A DNA stretch of 64,000 nt. It comes from Palsa-461 sp036844945 (GTDB lineage Bacteria; Actinomycetota; Acidimicrobiia; Acidimicrobiales; RAAP-2). A model generated the notes under the pieces. That model searched no databases. It saw only the letters and a program-made list of their open reading frames with translations, and had not been told where the DNA came from. The stretch is from positions 1 through 64,000 of the forward strand of contig DAIUEV010000007.1 of NCBI GenBank assembly GCA_036844945.1. The letters run 5' to 3'. Position numbers and translations under genes: made by a program. This document shows positions 41,999 to 50,137 of this stretch, piece after piece. Position 1 is the stretch's first letter, and every line of letters begins with the position of its first letter.

Positions 41999-43773
41999 CC
42001 GGCTCGGGTCCCGACCCTGGCTCCGGCCATCTGGAGCTCGACACCGGCGGCGATCTCGCCCAGCGTGGGATGGTCGAACAGGTATCGCAGGCTGAGCTCC
42101 ACGTCGAAGAGGTTCTCCAACCGGACGATCAGCTGGGCGCCGAGCATCGAGTGCCCACCGAGGAGGAAGAAGTTCTCGTCCACGCCGATCTCGGCGACGT
42201 CGAGCAGCTCGCTCAGCACCGACGCGATTGTGACCTCGACCGGGGTGCGTGGACCGTGATCCCCCCGGGGTCCCGGGACACCGGCGACGACGTCGTCGGT
42301 GAGCGGCGGGAGCGCGGCCCGGTCGACCTTGCCGTGCGCGTTCAGCGGTAGGCGGTCCAGCCAGACGAAGCGGCTCGGCACCAGGTACTCGGGGAGCGAG
42401 GCGCGAAGAAACTGGGCCAGCTCGCCGGGGTCCGGCCGTCGCTCGCCGCCGGCGACCACGTACGCGGCCAGGGTCCGCTGGGCGCTCGTCGGTCCGACGC
42501 CCACGATCACGCTGGCCTCGACGGCCGGGTGCGCGTTGAGCGCGGCCACCACCTCGCCCGGCTCGACCCGGAAGCCCCGGATGCTGAGCTGGTCGTCGAG
42601 ACGGCCGATGAAGTCGAACCCGCCGTCGGGCCGCTCCCGGACGAGGTCACCGGTGCGATAGCGCCGAGTGGTGCCGTCGGTCGAGAACCGCTCGGCCGTG
42701 AGCGCGGGGCGGTGGAGGTAGCCGAGGGCCACCGCAACCCCGCCGATCACGAGCTCTCCCACCGTGCCCGGCGGGACCGGCTCGCCGCGCTCGTCGAGCA
42801 CGCGCGCCTCGATCCCCGCGATCGGGCGGCCGATGGAGGGTGGTCCGTCTCCGTCCGGGTCGACCGCGCCCGATGTGGCGACGACGGCGGTCTCGCTCAG
42901 GCCGTAGTTGTTGACGAGCGTGAAGGGGAGGCCCCGCGGCGGGCGCGAACCGAGCGCGTCACCCCCGGTCAGCACGAACCGCAACGCTGCGTCGGTGGGC
43001 CACGACAGCTGGACCATCCCCTCGGCCACGGCGGTGGGGATGAAGGTCACCGTGATGCCCTTGGCCAGCAGCCAGTCGCGCAGACCGACCGGGTCGCGGC
43101 GGAGCTCGGCCGGGACCACATGCAGCGAGGCCCCGGCGGCCAGCGTGGGCCACACCTCCCAGATGACGGCGTCGAAGCCGGGGCTGGCCACCTGGGTGCA
43201 CCGGTCATCGGCGCCCAGCGCGAACGCGTTGCGGTGCCACGTGACGAGGTTGGACAGTGCGGCGTGGTCGACGAGCACGCCTTTCGGCTGACCGGTCGAT
43301 CCGGAGGTGTAGACGACATAGGCGGCGTCGGCCGGCGTCGGACGCATGAAGCACTCGGGAGCCGCCTGGGGGGCGCCCGTCCGACCGCCCGGACCGAGCA
43401 CGATCGCATCGCGTCCGACCCGGCGTTCGGTCGCGCCGTCACAGACCACCGCCGCGGCCCGGGAGTCCTCGAGCATCCAGTCGATCCGGTCGTCGGGGTA
43501 GGCCGGGTCGATCGCCACGTACCCGGCACCGGCCATGAGGATGCCGAGGGCCCCGACCACCAGGGCGGCCGACCGCTCGACACAGAGCCCGACCAGGTCG
43601 CCCGGGCGCACGCCGCGGGCCGCCAGCAGCCCGGCCAGGCCCTGGGCCCGCGCCCGAAGCTCGGCATAGCTGAGGGTCGCGTCCGAGCCGTGGACGGCGA
43701 GGCGACCGGGCGTCGTGGCCGCGACCTCGTCCACCAGGTCGACCACCGTGGGGCCCATCACAACGGCGTTCAT
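41995..43773 (-). CDS. NRPS adenylation-carrier protein, leucine-type code
   Basis: A 592-residue stand-alone module: adenylation domain (about 10-510) and carrier domain (about 515-585) with GGHS attachment Ser in FFLLGGHSMLG. Core motifs are intact: YVVYTSGSTGQPKGV, NNYGLSETAVVA, YRTGDL, GRLDDQLSIRGFRVEPGE, and Lys in LNAHGKVDR. Aligning by eye to GrsA gives pocket residues D-A-W-F-L-G-N-V-V-K, which I recall as a classical leucine code. There is no condensation domain, so it loads a first amino acid. ATG 43773 has GGAGG upstream. Its TGA overlaps the P450 start. Confidence 0.92.
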   Translation of the reverse strand: MNAVVMGPTVVDLVDEVAATTPGRLAVHGSDATLSYAELRARAQGLAGLLAARGVRPGDLVGLCVERSAALVVGALGILMAGAGYVAIDPAYPDDRIDWMLEDSRAAAVVCDGATERRVGRDAIVLGPGGRTGAPQAAPECFMRPTPADAAYVVYTSGSTGQPKGVLVDHAALSNLVTWHRNAFALGADDRCTQVASPGFDAVIWEVWPTLAAGASLHVVPAELRRDPVGLRDWLLAKGITVTFIPTAVAEGMVQLSWPTDAALRFVLTGGDALGSRPPRGLPFTLVNNYGLSETAVVATSGAVDPDGDGPPSIGRPIAGIEARVLDERGEPVPPGTVGELVIGGVAVALGYLHRPALTAERFSTDGTTRRYRTGDLVRERPDGGFDFIGRLDDQLSIRGFRVEPGEVVAALNAHPAVEASVIVGVGPTSAQRTLAAYVVAGGERRPDPGELAQFLRASLPEYLVPSRFVWLDRLPLNAHGKVDRAALPPLTDDVVAGVPGPRGDHGPRTPVEVTIASVLSELLDVAEIGVDENFFLLGGHSMLGAQLIVRLENLFDVELSLRYLFDHPTLGEIAAGVELQMAGARVGTRAG

Positions 43774-43859
43774 CAGGCTTCTTCCCTCCGACACGGGACC
43801 CCTGAAGGGTCCGATGCCAGCAGGGTACGAAGCGGGCGTCCCTCGACCGTCTGCCTCTT

Positions 43860-43874
43860 GTCCCAGCCTGGGAC
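43860..43874. promoter_or_regulatory. Inverted repeat GTCCCAG-C-CTGGGAC upstream of the NRPS gene
   Basis: Perfect 7-bp arms around one base, about 90 bp upstream of ATG 43773 and just past the PPTase stop. The strand reading toward the gene has CCCCGTCCCAGGC. A close match (CCCCCTGTCCCAGGC) is found upstream of the PPTase gene at about 44686-44700. Candidate operator shared by the two transcripts. Confidence 0.35.
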
Positions 43875-43901
43875 GGGGTCCTGGTTCGGAGAAAGCCCTG
43901 G

Positions 43902-44582
43902 TCAGGCGGCTCGTAGGGCGGCCGGCACCCAGTCGGCCAGCGACTCCCCGGCCACCGCCGCCGCAAATGCGGCCGACACCTGGACCTGGTGGATGAGCCA
44001 ACCACCCACCGTGGTTGGCTCATCCCGGCCCGACCACACGTCGAGTTCCTTGAGCGGCAGCCGCAGGCCGGCCCCGACACCCTTCACGTAGGCCTCCTTG
44101 CGGGTCCAGCACTCGAACGCGGCTACCAGGCGCTCCTCACCCGTTCGGGAGGCGAGGGCTCGCCGTTCCTTTTCGGTGAAGAACCGGCGGGCGAGGCCGT
44201 CCACGTCGACGTCGGGGCGAATCCGCTCGAGGTCGACCCCCACCTCGGTCGTCCAGCTGGTCGCGTAGAGGGCCTTGTCCCCGCTCCGGGAGGCGTTGAA
44301 CCTGAGGTCGGAGCCGGCAAGGTGGGGCTTGCCCCCTTCCGCCACTTCGATGCGGACCTGGGCAGGTGGACAGCCGAGCTGGCGGGCCAGGACGCGACGG
44401 AGACCGGCCCGGGCGGCCACGAACCGGTCCCGGTCCTTGGCCTGGGCGTACCGTTCCGCCCGTCGGAGCTCCTCGGTCGTGAGGCACTCGCCTGCCTCCC
44501 GCAGTGCGGTGGCGGAGAGGTCGAGCGGCGTCCACCACAAGAGCAGGCGACCGTCGTCCCGCCCGTCCCCCGCCGTCACCAT
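43902..44582 (-). CDS. Sfp-type 4'-phosphopantetheinyl transferase
   Basis: A 226-residue enzyme that moves phosphopantetheine from CoA to the carrier Ser of NRPS proteins. Typical motifs are GKPHLAGSDLRFNASRSGD, the metal motif EVGVDLERIRP, RRFFTEKERRALA, and FECWTRKEAYVKGVGAGL (WxxKEAxxK). ATG 44582 is preceded by an AAGG-type site. It lies just upstream of, and reads with, the adenylation-carrier gene (128 bp), so it should activate that carrier. A 15-bp perfect hairpin lies inside its 3' coding part. Confidence 0.93.
   Translation of the reverse strand: MVTAGDGRDDGRLLLWWTPLDLSATALREAGECLTTEELRRAERYAQAKDRDRFVAARAGLRRVLARQLGCPPAQVRIEVAEGGKPHLAGSDLRFNASRSGDKALYATSWTTEVGVDLERIRPDVDVDGLARRFFTEKERRALASRTGEERLVAAFECWTRKEAYVKGVGAGLRLPLKELDVWSGRDEPTTVGGWLIHQVQVSAAFAAAVAGESLADWVPAALRAA
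43991..44025. repeat. Perfect 15-bp inverted repeat with 5-nt loop, inside the PPTase gene
   Basis: Left arm GGATGAGCCAACCAC (43991-44005), loop CCACC, right arm GTGGTTGGCTCATCC (44011-44025). It falls in codons for DEPTTVGGWLIH, about 90 nt before the stop. A stem this long and exact is not expected by chance in coding DNA. Confidence 0.75.
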
Positions 44583-44685
44583 CGTGGTCACCCTTCCTCG
44601 GGTCGCAATGTAGGTGGGCGGCACGGGGGCCGGCGGCGCGGGACGATCCGCGCCCCGTTCGCCGCCACCGGCGAGGCTCGGCCGT

Positions 44686-44700
44686 GCCTGGGACAGGGGG
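44686..44700. promoter_or_regulatory. Second copy of the GTCCCAGGC motif, upstream of the PPTase gene
   Basis: On the minus strand CCCCCTGTCCCAGGC, about 105-118 bp before ATG 44582. It also lies in the divergent region shared with the GAF/pseudo-GGDEF gene. Weaker than the inverted repeat at 43860-43874, since only the GTCCCAGGC half and the C-run are shared. Confidence 0.3.
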
Positions 44701-44826
44701 TAGACGGCGCCGGGACGCCGGTTCCGTACGCTGGCACCGAAAGTTCGCCGCTCCCGTGCCGAGAAGGTCCGGGGGCACACCAGGTGCGGCGGGCCCTCCC
44801 CCGGGGCCCACAAAGGGAGCAGGAGC

Positions 44827-46302
44827 GTGTCGACCACGATGACCGACGACCACGGCAGCACCAACGGAGCACACGGCGGGGTGGGCCATCTCCTGCGGAT
44901 GGCCAAGACCCAGTGCGGCGTCTCCCTGGCCTTCGCCGCCCTGCGCAAGTCCGACGGTGGCTTCGCCATCGCCACGTTCCCGACGCTCGCGGCCGACCCC
45001 ACCTGGTCGGTCGACGCGATCGATGAGCTCGTCAGGCAGACCTGGGAGGACCCGCACCTGACCGGCGGGAGCGTGCTCGTCCGCAGCGGACGGGTCCTCA
45101 AGGGGATGTGGACCGGACAGGGACACCACATCAAGCTCGCGGCGGCGGCGCTCAGCGACCCCGAGGCGCCCGAGCACCCCTGGGGGCTCCTCTGCGTCGC
45201 CGAGCCGCTGGCCGGCCACTTCGAGCAGGACCAGCTGAACCTGCTCGGCAACCTTGCCGTCCGGCTGACGTCGTACTTGCGGGCGCGCCAACAGGTGCTC
45301 GAGGGCTCGCTCGGCTTCGAGCGCCAGGCCGCGGTCACGACTGCGCCCGAGGAGCCGACCGCGCCGCCCTTTGCCCCCACCTACGAGCAGGTCTCCCCGG
45401 TCGCCCCGGTCTCCCCGGTCTCCCCCGACTTCGTGATGGCCGAGCCCATCGTCGCGCCGTGGTCGAGCGAGCCCAACCCGTTCGCCTCCGGTGACGAGTT
45501 CGCCAACATGTTCGACGAGTTCGCCGAAGAGCACCCGCTCGACCAGGCGGCCGCTGCGACGACCGCCGGCGCCCCTTGGGAGACCGGGGGGCGCGAACCG
45601 CGGCCGGACGACTGGGAGTTCCTGGGCCTCGATGAGATCGAGTGGGTGGAGGCCGCGGCCCCGATCCCGGTGCCTCCGGCCGAATCGGTGCGCTTCGAGC
45701 CGCCGGCTCCGGCCGGTGTCCCCGAGGCGCCCTTCGCTCCGCCGATGTCGTTCGGGACCGGCGAGGCTGCTGCCCCGGCGAGCTCAACCTTCGGTACACG
45801 CGAGGACCCACCGGTCATTGCCCCCGCATCGGTCGCCACCGGAGTCGGCGCGCTCGACGAGTTGCTCGGGCCGGACCCGGTTACCGGGCTCGCCACCCTC
45901 ACGACCCTCGTCGGTCGGCTGAGCGCCTCGCTCGCGCACGTACGCAACAACGAAGGGACCGTCGGCCTGATCGTCGTCGATGTCGCACCGATGGATCCGA
46001 CGCAGCCGCTCAGCACCACGTCGCTCATGACGGTGGCCGGTCGGCTGACCAACCACCTGCGCGAACGCGACCTCGTCGCCCGGATCGGCCCGTCACTCTT
46101 CGCGGTGCTCGTCGACCTGCGCCCGGGATCCATCGAGCTCGAGGCCATCCGTGAGCGCACGATCGCGACCCTGACGGCGGGGATTGAGTCTTCGTCGGGC
46201 GGGGTGCTGGCGCGATCTGCCTTGGCGTCGGCCGGCGCGGGAAGCACGGTCACCGCAGAGGAGCTCCTCCGCCAGGCCGCGGACCAGCTGCCCGGGAGAT
46301 GA
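44827..46302 (+). CDS. GAF-like protein with degenerate GGDEF domain
   Basis: A 491-residue soluble protein. N-terminal GAF-like region at about 15-165 and a Pro/Ala/Glu linker at about 170-345. A GGDEF-fold domain lies at about 350-490 and begins GPDPVTGLATLTTLVGRL. The signature is ARIGPSLFAVL in place of RLGGDEFAVL (about residue 419), and the metal Asp string LDLDxFK is VVDVAPMD. It should not make c-di-GMP. The flippase two genes on carries the same GPSLF variant, so the domains are paralogous. GTG 44827 has an excellent GGGAGCAGGAG site. Confidence 0.82.
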   Translation: MSTTMTDDHGSTNGAHGGVGHLLRMAKTQCGVSLAFAALRKSDGGFAIATFPTLAADPTWSVDAIDELVRQTWEDPHLTGGSVLVRSGRVLKGMWTGQGHHIKLAAAALSDPEAPEHPWGLLCVAEPLAGHFEQDQLNLLGNLAVRLTSYLRARQQVLEGSLGFERQAAVTTAPEEPTAPPFAPTYEQVSPVAPVSPVSPDFVMAEPIVAPWSSEPNPFASGDEFANMFDEFAEEHPLDQAAAATTAGAPWETGGREPRPDDWEFLGLDEIEWVEAAAPIPVPPAESVRFEPPAPAGVPEAPFAPPMSFGTGEAAAPASSTFGTREDPPVIAPASVATGVGALDELLGPDPVTGLATLTTLVGRLSASLAHVRNNEGTVGLIVVDVAPMDPTQPLSTTSLMTVAGRLTNHLRERDLVARIGPSLFAVLVDLRPGSIELEAIRERTIATLTAGIESSSGGVLARSALASAGAGSTVTAEELLRQAADQLPGR

Positions 46303-46338
46303 ACCGGGGCCGCAGGCCCGCTTCGGACTAGGAGGAAC

Positions 46339-48441
46339 GTGAAGTCTCGCTCGGAGGGCCCGGAGTCGGGCACCGCCGAACCGACGGAGCAGCGGTCCCT
46401 GGGACAGCTCGCGGTGCGCGGCGGCGGCTACCTCGTCGGCCGGGAGGCCATCGGCATGGTCATCCGGCTCGCCGGCGTGGTCCTCGTGGTGCGCGAGATC
46501 GGACCGGGTCCCTACGGGATCTACAGCGCGGCGGCGGCGTTCGGCGTGTTCGTCGCCACCCTCGCCCAGCTGGGCCTCGAGGTCTATCTGATCCGGATGC
46601 AGGGGGAGGTCGGGCCCCGGGAGTACAACCGTGCCTTCACGCTTCTGCTTGCATCTTCGGTGCTGGCCACCGTGGTGGCCGAAGGACTCACGTTCCTGCT
46701 CGGCGGCCTGATCCGGCCGGTCGGCGTGCTCCTTCCCCTCCGGGTGCTCTTGCTCGCGATCCCCGTCAACGTGCTGTGGGCACCGGCCCAGGCCGCGATC
46801 GAACGCGACTTCCGCTACCGGCTGATGGGGATGCTCGAGCTCGGAGGCGACGTGGTGCTCTACGCCACGGCGGTACCCCTCGCGTTCATGGGCGCGAAGG
46901 CATGGGCGCTCGTGGCCGGGTACTTCGCCTGGCAGACGTGGCTCTTCTTCGGGAGCCTCGCGACCTCGGGCCTCCGGCTGCGGTTGGACTGGTCGATCTC
47001 GGCAATGAAGGACATGACGAGGCACGGCGTCAGCTACTCGACGGCGCAATGGATCAGCCGGCTCGGCGACCTGGTGAACCCGCTCGTAGTGGGCTCGTTC
47101 TTCGGCGCCACCGGAGTCGGTTATGTCGCATTCGGAGCGCGACTCGTCGACACCATCGGGTTCGCCAAACGGGGGGCCTACCGCCTCGGCATGGTCGCGA
47201 TGTCCCGGGTGGCCGAGGGCGACGAACATCGGAAGCGGTACGCGATCGAGGAGGGCTCGCTCCTCCAGCTGCTCAGCCTGGCCGTCCCGTTCGCTTGCTT
47301 CGGGGTCGTGGCCCGTTGGTTGGTGCCGGTCGTATTCGGCCACGAATGGGTCCGCGCTCTGCCCGTCTACAGCCTGCTCGCGCTGGCCACTGTGCTCGGG
47401 GCGTCGGGCTTCATCCAGACGACGTTCCTCTACTCGCGCGGTCGCAACCTGACCGTCACCGGGGTGACCGCCATCCAGAGCGCGGCGCTCGCGGTCTCGG
47501 CGGTGTTCTTGGTGAAGCACTTCGGCATCGACGGCTACGGCGAGGCCTGGCTGATCGCGCTGGTGGCGCTCGTCTACGCCGACCAGGTGGTGCGGAGGAT
47601 GTTCCACTTCAGCTACTCCAAGATCCTGCCCTGGGCCGTCGTCCTCTGCCCGGCGGTCCTCTTCCCCTTGGTCCGGCTCCCGTGGGCGTTCCTGCTGCTC
47701 AGCCCACTGCTCCTGGTCTCGTTGGGCTCGATGCGGGCCGAGATGGGACGGATCCTCACGCTGATCCGGTCGTCGATGGCGAGGTGGTCGCCGGGCTCCA
47801 ATGTGTCCGGCGAGCCGGACCCTCACCCCGGACCGCCGACGACTGCCATCGACCAGCCGGTCGCAACCACCCAGTCTCGGCCGGCGGTGTGGCCCACGCC
47901 GGAACCGCCGCCGCTCCCGGCAAGGGAACAGATCGACGCGCTGCTCTGCCTCGATGAGCTGACCGGCCTCCCGACGCTGCCCGCCTTCGTCGCGCGCCTC
48001 AGCGAGGGCCTGGCCCGGATACGTACCCAGGTGGGCACGGTCGGAGTCATCCTCGTCGAGGTCTGTTTCGGGTCGCAGCCGAACGACGTCCGCACCGCTG
48101 GGCTCCTCACCGCCGCCCGCCGACTCAGCCAGTTCCTGCGGGACCGGGACTTCGTCGCTCGGATCGGCCCCTCGTTGTTCGCGGTGCTGATCGACCTCTC
48201 CTACGAGGTTGACCTGGGTCCCGTGTGGGAACGCACGGTCGAAGTGCTCTCGGCCCCCGTCGCACTGCCGCTGAGTGCGCTCGAGAGTCGGTCCTCGCTG
48301 GTCTCGGCGGCGACCGGAAGCGTCGTGCCGGCCGAGGAGCTCCTGCGCCGGGCGGCTGCCCAGCTGTCGGCAGGCGGTCGCGCCGACGGGCCGCCCAGGC
48401 TGCGGCTGGTCGACCAATCGATCGGGCAGGGGGGGCGATGA
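46339..48441 (+). CDS. Polysaccharide/lipid flippase fused to a degenerate GGDEF domain
   Basis: A 700-residue protein. Residues about 20-490 are 12-14 hydrophobic helices of the Wzx/MOP oligosaccharide flippase type (GGGYLVGREAIGMVIRL, VREIGPGPYGIYSAA, FGATGVGYVAFGARLVDT). A Pro-rich linker of about 40 residues leads to a cytoplasmic GGDEF-like domain from about 533 (LDELTGLPTLPAFVARL) whose active site is ARIGPSLFAVL (about 605-615). This fusion is unusual. It would flip a lipid-linked product, with the dead domain as regulator or dimeriser. ATG 46339 follows GGAGGAAC. Its TGA overlaps the ATG of a mini-ORF. Confidence 0.85.
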   Translation: MKSRSEGPESGTAEPTEQRSLGQLAVRGGGYLVGREAIGMVIRLAGVVLVVREIGPGPYGIYSAAAAFGVFVATLAQLGLEVYLIRMQGEVGPREYNRAFTLLLASSVLATVVAEGLTFLLGGLIRPVGVLLPLRVLLLAIPVNVLWAPAQAAIERDFRYRLMGMLELGGDVVLYATAVPLAFMGAKAWALVAGYFAWQTWLFFGSLATSGLRLRLDWSISAMKDMTRHGVSYSTAQWISRLGDLVNPLVVGSFFGATGVGYVAFGARLVDTIGFAKRGAYRLGMVAMSRVAEGDEHRKRYAIEEGSLLQLLSLAVPFACFGVVARWLVPVVFGHEWVRALPVYSLLALATVLGASGFIQTTFLYSRGRNLTVTGVTAIQSAALAVSAVFLVKHFGIDGYGEAWLIALVALVYADQVVRRMFHFSYSKILPWAVVLCPAVLFPLVRLPWAFLLLSPLLLVSLGSMRAEMGRILTLIRSSMARWSPGSNVSGEPDPHPGPPTTAIDQPVATTQSRPAVWPTPEPPPLPAREQIDALLCLDELTGLPTLPAFVARLSEGLARIRTQVGTVGVILVEVCFGSQPNDVRTAGLLTAARRLSQFLRDRDFVARIGPSLFAVLIDLSYEVDLGPVWERTVEVLSAPVALPLSALESRSSLVSAATGSVVPAEELLRRAAAQLSAGGRADGPPRLRLVDQSIGQGGR

Positions 48442-48527
48442 ACGGCGTGCACGTCCTCGGCGTGTCGACCAGGGTCCGGGTCGCTGGGTGGTGCCGGCGC
48501 GCGCCGAGCGGGGGGTCGGCGGCGTGA
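48438..48527 (+). CDS. 29-codon mini-ORF between flippase and acpS genes
   Basis: ATG 48438 overlaps the flippase TGA (ATGA), and its own TGA overlaps the acpS GTG (GTGA), so it is coupled at both ends. It encodes a basic 29-residue peptide beginning MNGVHVLGVSTRVRVAGWC, with one Cys and one Trp, ending PSGGSAA. No known family. It could be a real small protein or substrate peptide, or only a translational bridge. Confidence 0.4.
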   Translation: MNGVHVLGVSTRVRVAGWCRRAPSGGSAA

Positions 48528-48955
48528 GCACCGACGACCTCGCGGTAGGAGTCGACCTGGTGGACATCGCGGAAGTCGCCCGATCGGTCAAACGATTCGG
48601 CGATCGATACCTCCGTCGGGTCTTCACCGAGCACGAGATCTCCTGCTGCAAGGGGCCACCGCAGGTGGCGGCGGCGGCCTTGGCCGCCCGGTTCGCCGCC
48701 AAGGAGGCCACGCTGAAGGTGCTGCGTCCCGACGACGCCCGCCCCGATTGGCGGTCGATCGAGGTGGTCCGCCTCCCCTCGGGAGCGTGCAAGCTGCGGC
48801 TCCGTGGGGCCGCCGCCCGCCTGGCCGTTGAGCGCGGCCTTGGGCCGTTCGTCCTGTCCATGACCCATGAGGCGGGCCTGGCCGCCGCCGTCGTGGTCAG
48901 CGGGTCCGCCATCGACGCCGAGCCACCGCCGACAATGGAGGGGCTCGACCCATGA
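48524..48955 (+). CDS. acpS: Holo-acyl-carrier-protein synthase, AcpS type
   Basis: A 143-residue phosphopantetheinyl transferase of the small trimeric AcpS class. Start VGVDLVDIAEVARSVKRFG has the metal Asp. RRVFTEHEISCC and LAARFAAKEATLKVL hold the conserved Glu/Lys, and LSMTHEAGLAAAVVV is the last family strand. GTG 48524 overlaps the mini-ORF stop, and its TGA overlaps the carrier gene's ATG. Its direct neighbour is a lone carrier protein, which it presumably primes, giving this locus a second transferase beside the Sfp-type one. Confidence 0.93.
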   Translation: MSTDDLAVGVDLVDIAEVARSVKRFGDRYLRRVFTEHEISCCKGPPQVAAAALAARFAAKEATLKVLRPDDARPDWRSIEVVRLPSGACKLRLRGAAARLAVERGLGPFVLSMTHEAGLAAAVVVSGSAIDAEPPPTMEGLDP

Positions 48956-49242
48956 CGGACCTCAGCGAACAGACGACCCTGCGCCGGCGGATCCGTCAGG
49001 TGGTCGCCGACCAGGCCCACCTGGCCGTGGACCCGGGAGCGCTCGATGACCTCACCGATCTGTTCGAAGCCGGTATGACGTCGCACGCGAGCGTCAACCT
49101 GATGCTCGGCCTCGAGGAGGAGTTCGACATCGAGTTTCCCGAGTCCATGCTGCGAAAGTCCACGTTCTCCTCGGTCTCGACCATCGAGACGGCCATCGCC
49201 GAGCTGCTCGGTGAAGTGGGTAGTGACCGTGACGATGCTTGA
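48952..49242 (+). CDS. Stand-alone (amino)acyl carrier protein
   Basis: A 96-residue four-helix carrier. The attachment site is LFEAGMTSHASVNLML, with Ser in TSHAS where fatty-acid ACPs have DSL. This [ST]SHASV form, followed by LEEEFDIEFPESMLRKSTFSSVSTI, is what I know from carriers paired with synthetase-like amino acid:carrier ligases, and such a ligase follows directly. ATG 48952 overlaps the acpS TGA, and the end overlaps the ligase gene by 8 bp. Confidence 0.93.
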   Translation: MTDLSEQTTLRRRIRQVVADQAHLAVDPGALDDLTDLFEAGMTSHASVNLMLGLEEEFDIEFPESMLRKSTFSSVSTIETAIAELLGEVGSDRDDA

Positions 49243-50137
49243 CCGTTCGACCGACCTCCGGGATCAGCTGCTTGCCGGCGGTCTGCTCTTCGCGACCGGA
49301 GTGGACGGCCTGTACGGACGCTCGGCGGTGTTCCAGGACCTGGTCGACTCGGTCGACCGGCTGGTCGCCCTCTGGGGCACCCGACTGGGCGCCACCACCG
49401 TGCACCTCCCACCGCTCCTCGCCCGCTCGACGTTCGACGCGACCGGCTACCTCCAATCGTTCCCCGACCTCGTCGGGGCCGTACAGATCTTCGACGGCGA
49501 CGACAGCGACCACGCCGAGCTCATCCGGCGCGCCTCCGCCGGTGAGGATTGGTCGGCCCTGCTCCGACCGAGCGAGGTGGTCCTGGCGCCGGCCTGCTGT
49601 CACGGGCTGTACCCGATGCTGACCGGCCGAGTGCCCGATGGGGGCGGCTTCTACGACGTGCGCAGCTTCTGCTTCCGCCACGAGCCGAGCACCGACCCGA
49701 TGCGCATGCAGGCTTTCCACCAGCACGACATCGTCTGTGTCGGCGATCCCGGCGCGGTCGAGCGGTTCCGCGACGAGGGGCTCGACGAGGGCCGGGCGAT
49801 GCTCGGTCGGCTGGGACTCGACCTCGAGATCGTCCCGGCCAACGACCCGTTCTTCGGGCGGCTCGGGGCGGTGCTCGCCGCCGGCCAGCGCGACGAGGGG
49901 CTCAAGCTCGAGGGCGTGGCCCATGTCCACGAAGACGGGCCGCCAAGCGCGCTCATGTCGGGCAACTGTCACCGGGACCACTTTGGCCAGGCGTTTTCGA
50001 TCGAGACCGCCTCGGGCACGGTGGCCCACAGCGCATGCGTCGGATTCGGCGCCGACCGCGTCGCGATCGCGCTCCTGGCTGCCCACGGCCTCGATCCGGG
50101 TTCCTGGCCCGGCGCTGTCTTGTCGGAGCTCCGATGA
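49235..50137 (+). CDS. Amino acid--[carrier protein] ligase, class-II synthetase-like
   Basis: A 300-residue relative of the seryl-tRNA-synthetase catalytic core without the tRNA-binding arm. Members activate a small amino acid (Gly/Ala in the studied rhizobial enzymes) and load it on a carrier. Visible are motif 2-like FCFRHEPSTDPMRMQAFHQHDIVCVG, zinc-type Cys/His/Glu in LAPACCHGLYPML and SGNCHRDHFGQAF, and motif 3-like ACVGFGADRVAIALL. ATG 49235 (MLDRSTDLRDQ) is used; GTG at 49211, 49223 and 49229 are in frame. Coupled to the carrier gene and to the hydrolase gene (ATGA). Confidence 0.92.
   Translation: MLDRSTDLRDQLLAGGLLFATGVDGLYGRSAVFQDLVDSVDRLVALWGTRLGATTVHLPPLLARSTFDATGYLQSFPDLVGAVQIFDGDDSDHAELIRRASAGEDWSALLRPSEVVLAPACCHGLYPMLTGRVPDGGGFYDVRSFCFRHEPSTDPMRMQAFHQHDIVCVGDPGAVERFRDEGLDEGRAMLGRLGLDLEIVPANDPFFGRLGAVLAAGQRDEGLKLEGVAHVHEDGPPSALMSGNCHRDHFGQAFSIETASGTVAHSACVGFGADRVAIALLAAHGLDPGSWPGAVLSELR

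Noticed and set aside
46093..49086. A 997-codon open frame on the minus strand, antisense to the flippase and neighbours
   Set aside because: Product is a low-complexity Arg/Glu/Asp/Gly mixture without any family feature. It is the usual mirror of a high-GC coding strand; the plus-strand genes have clear domains.
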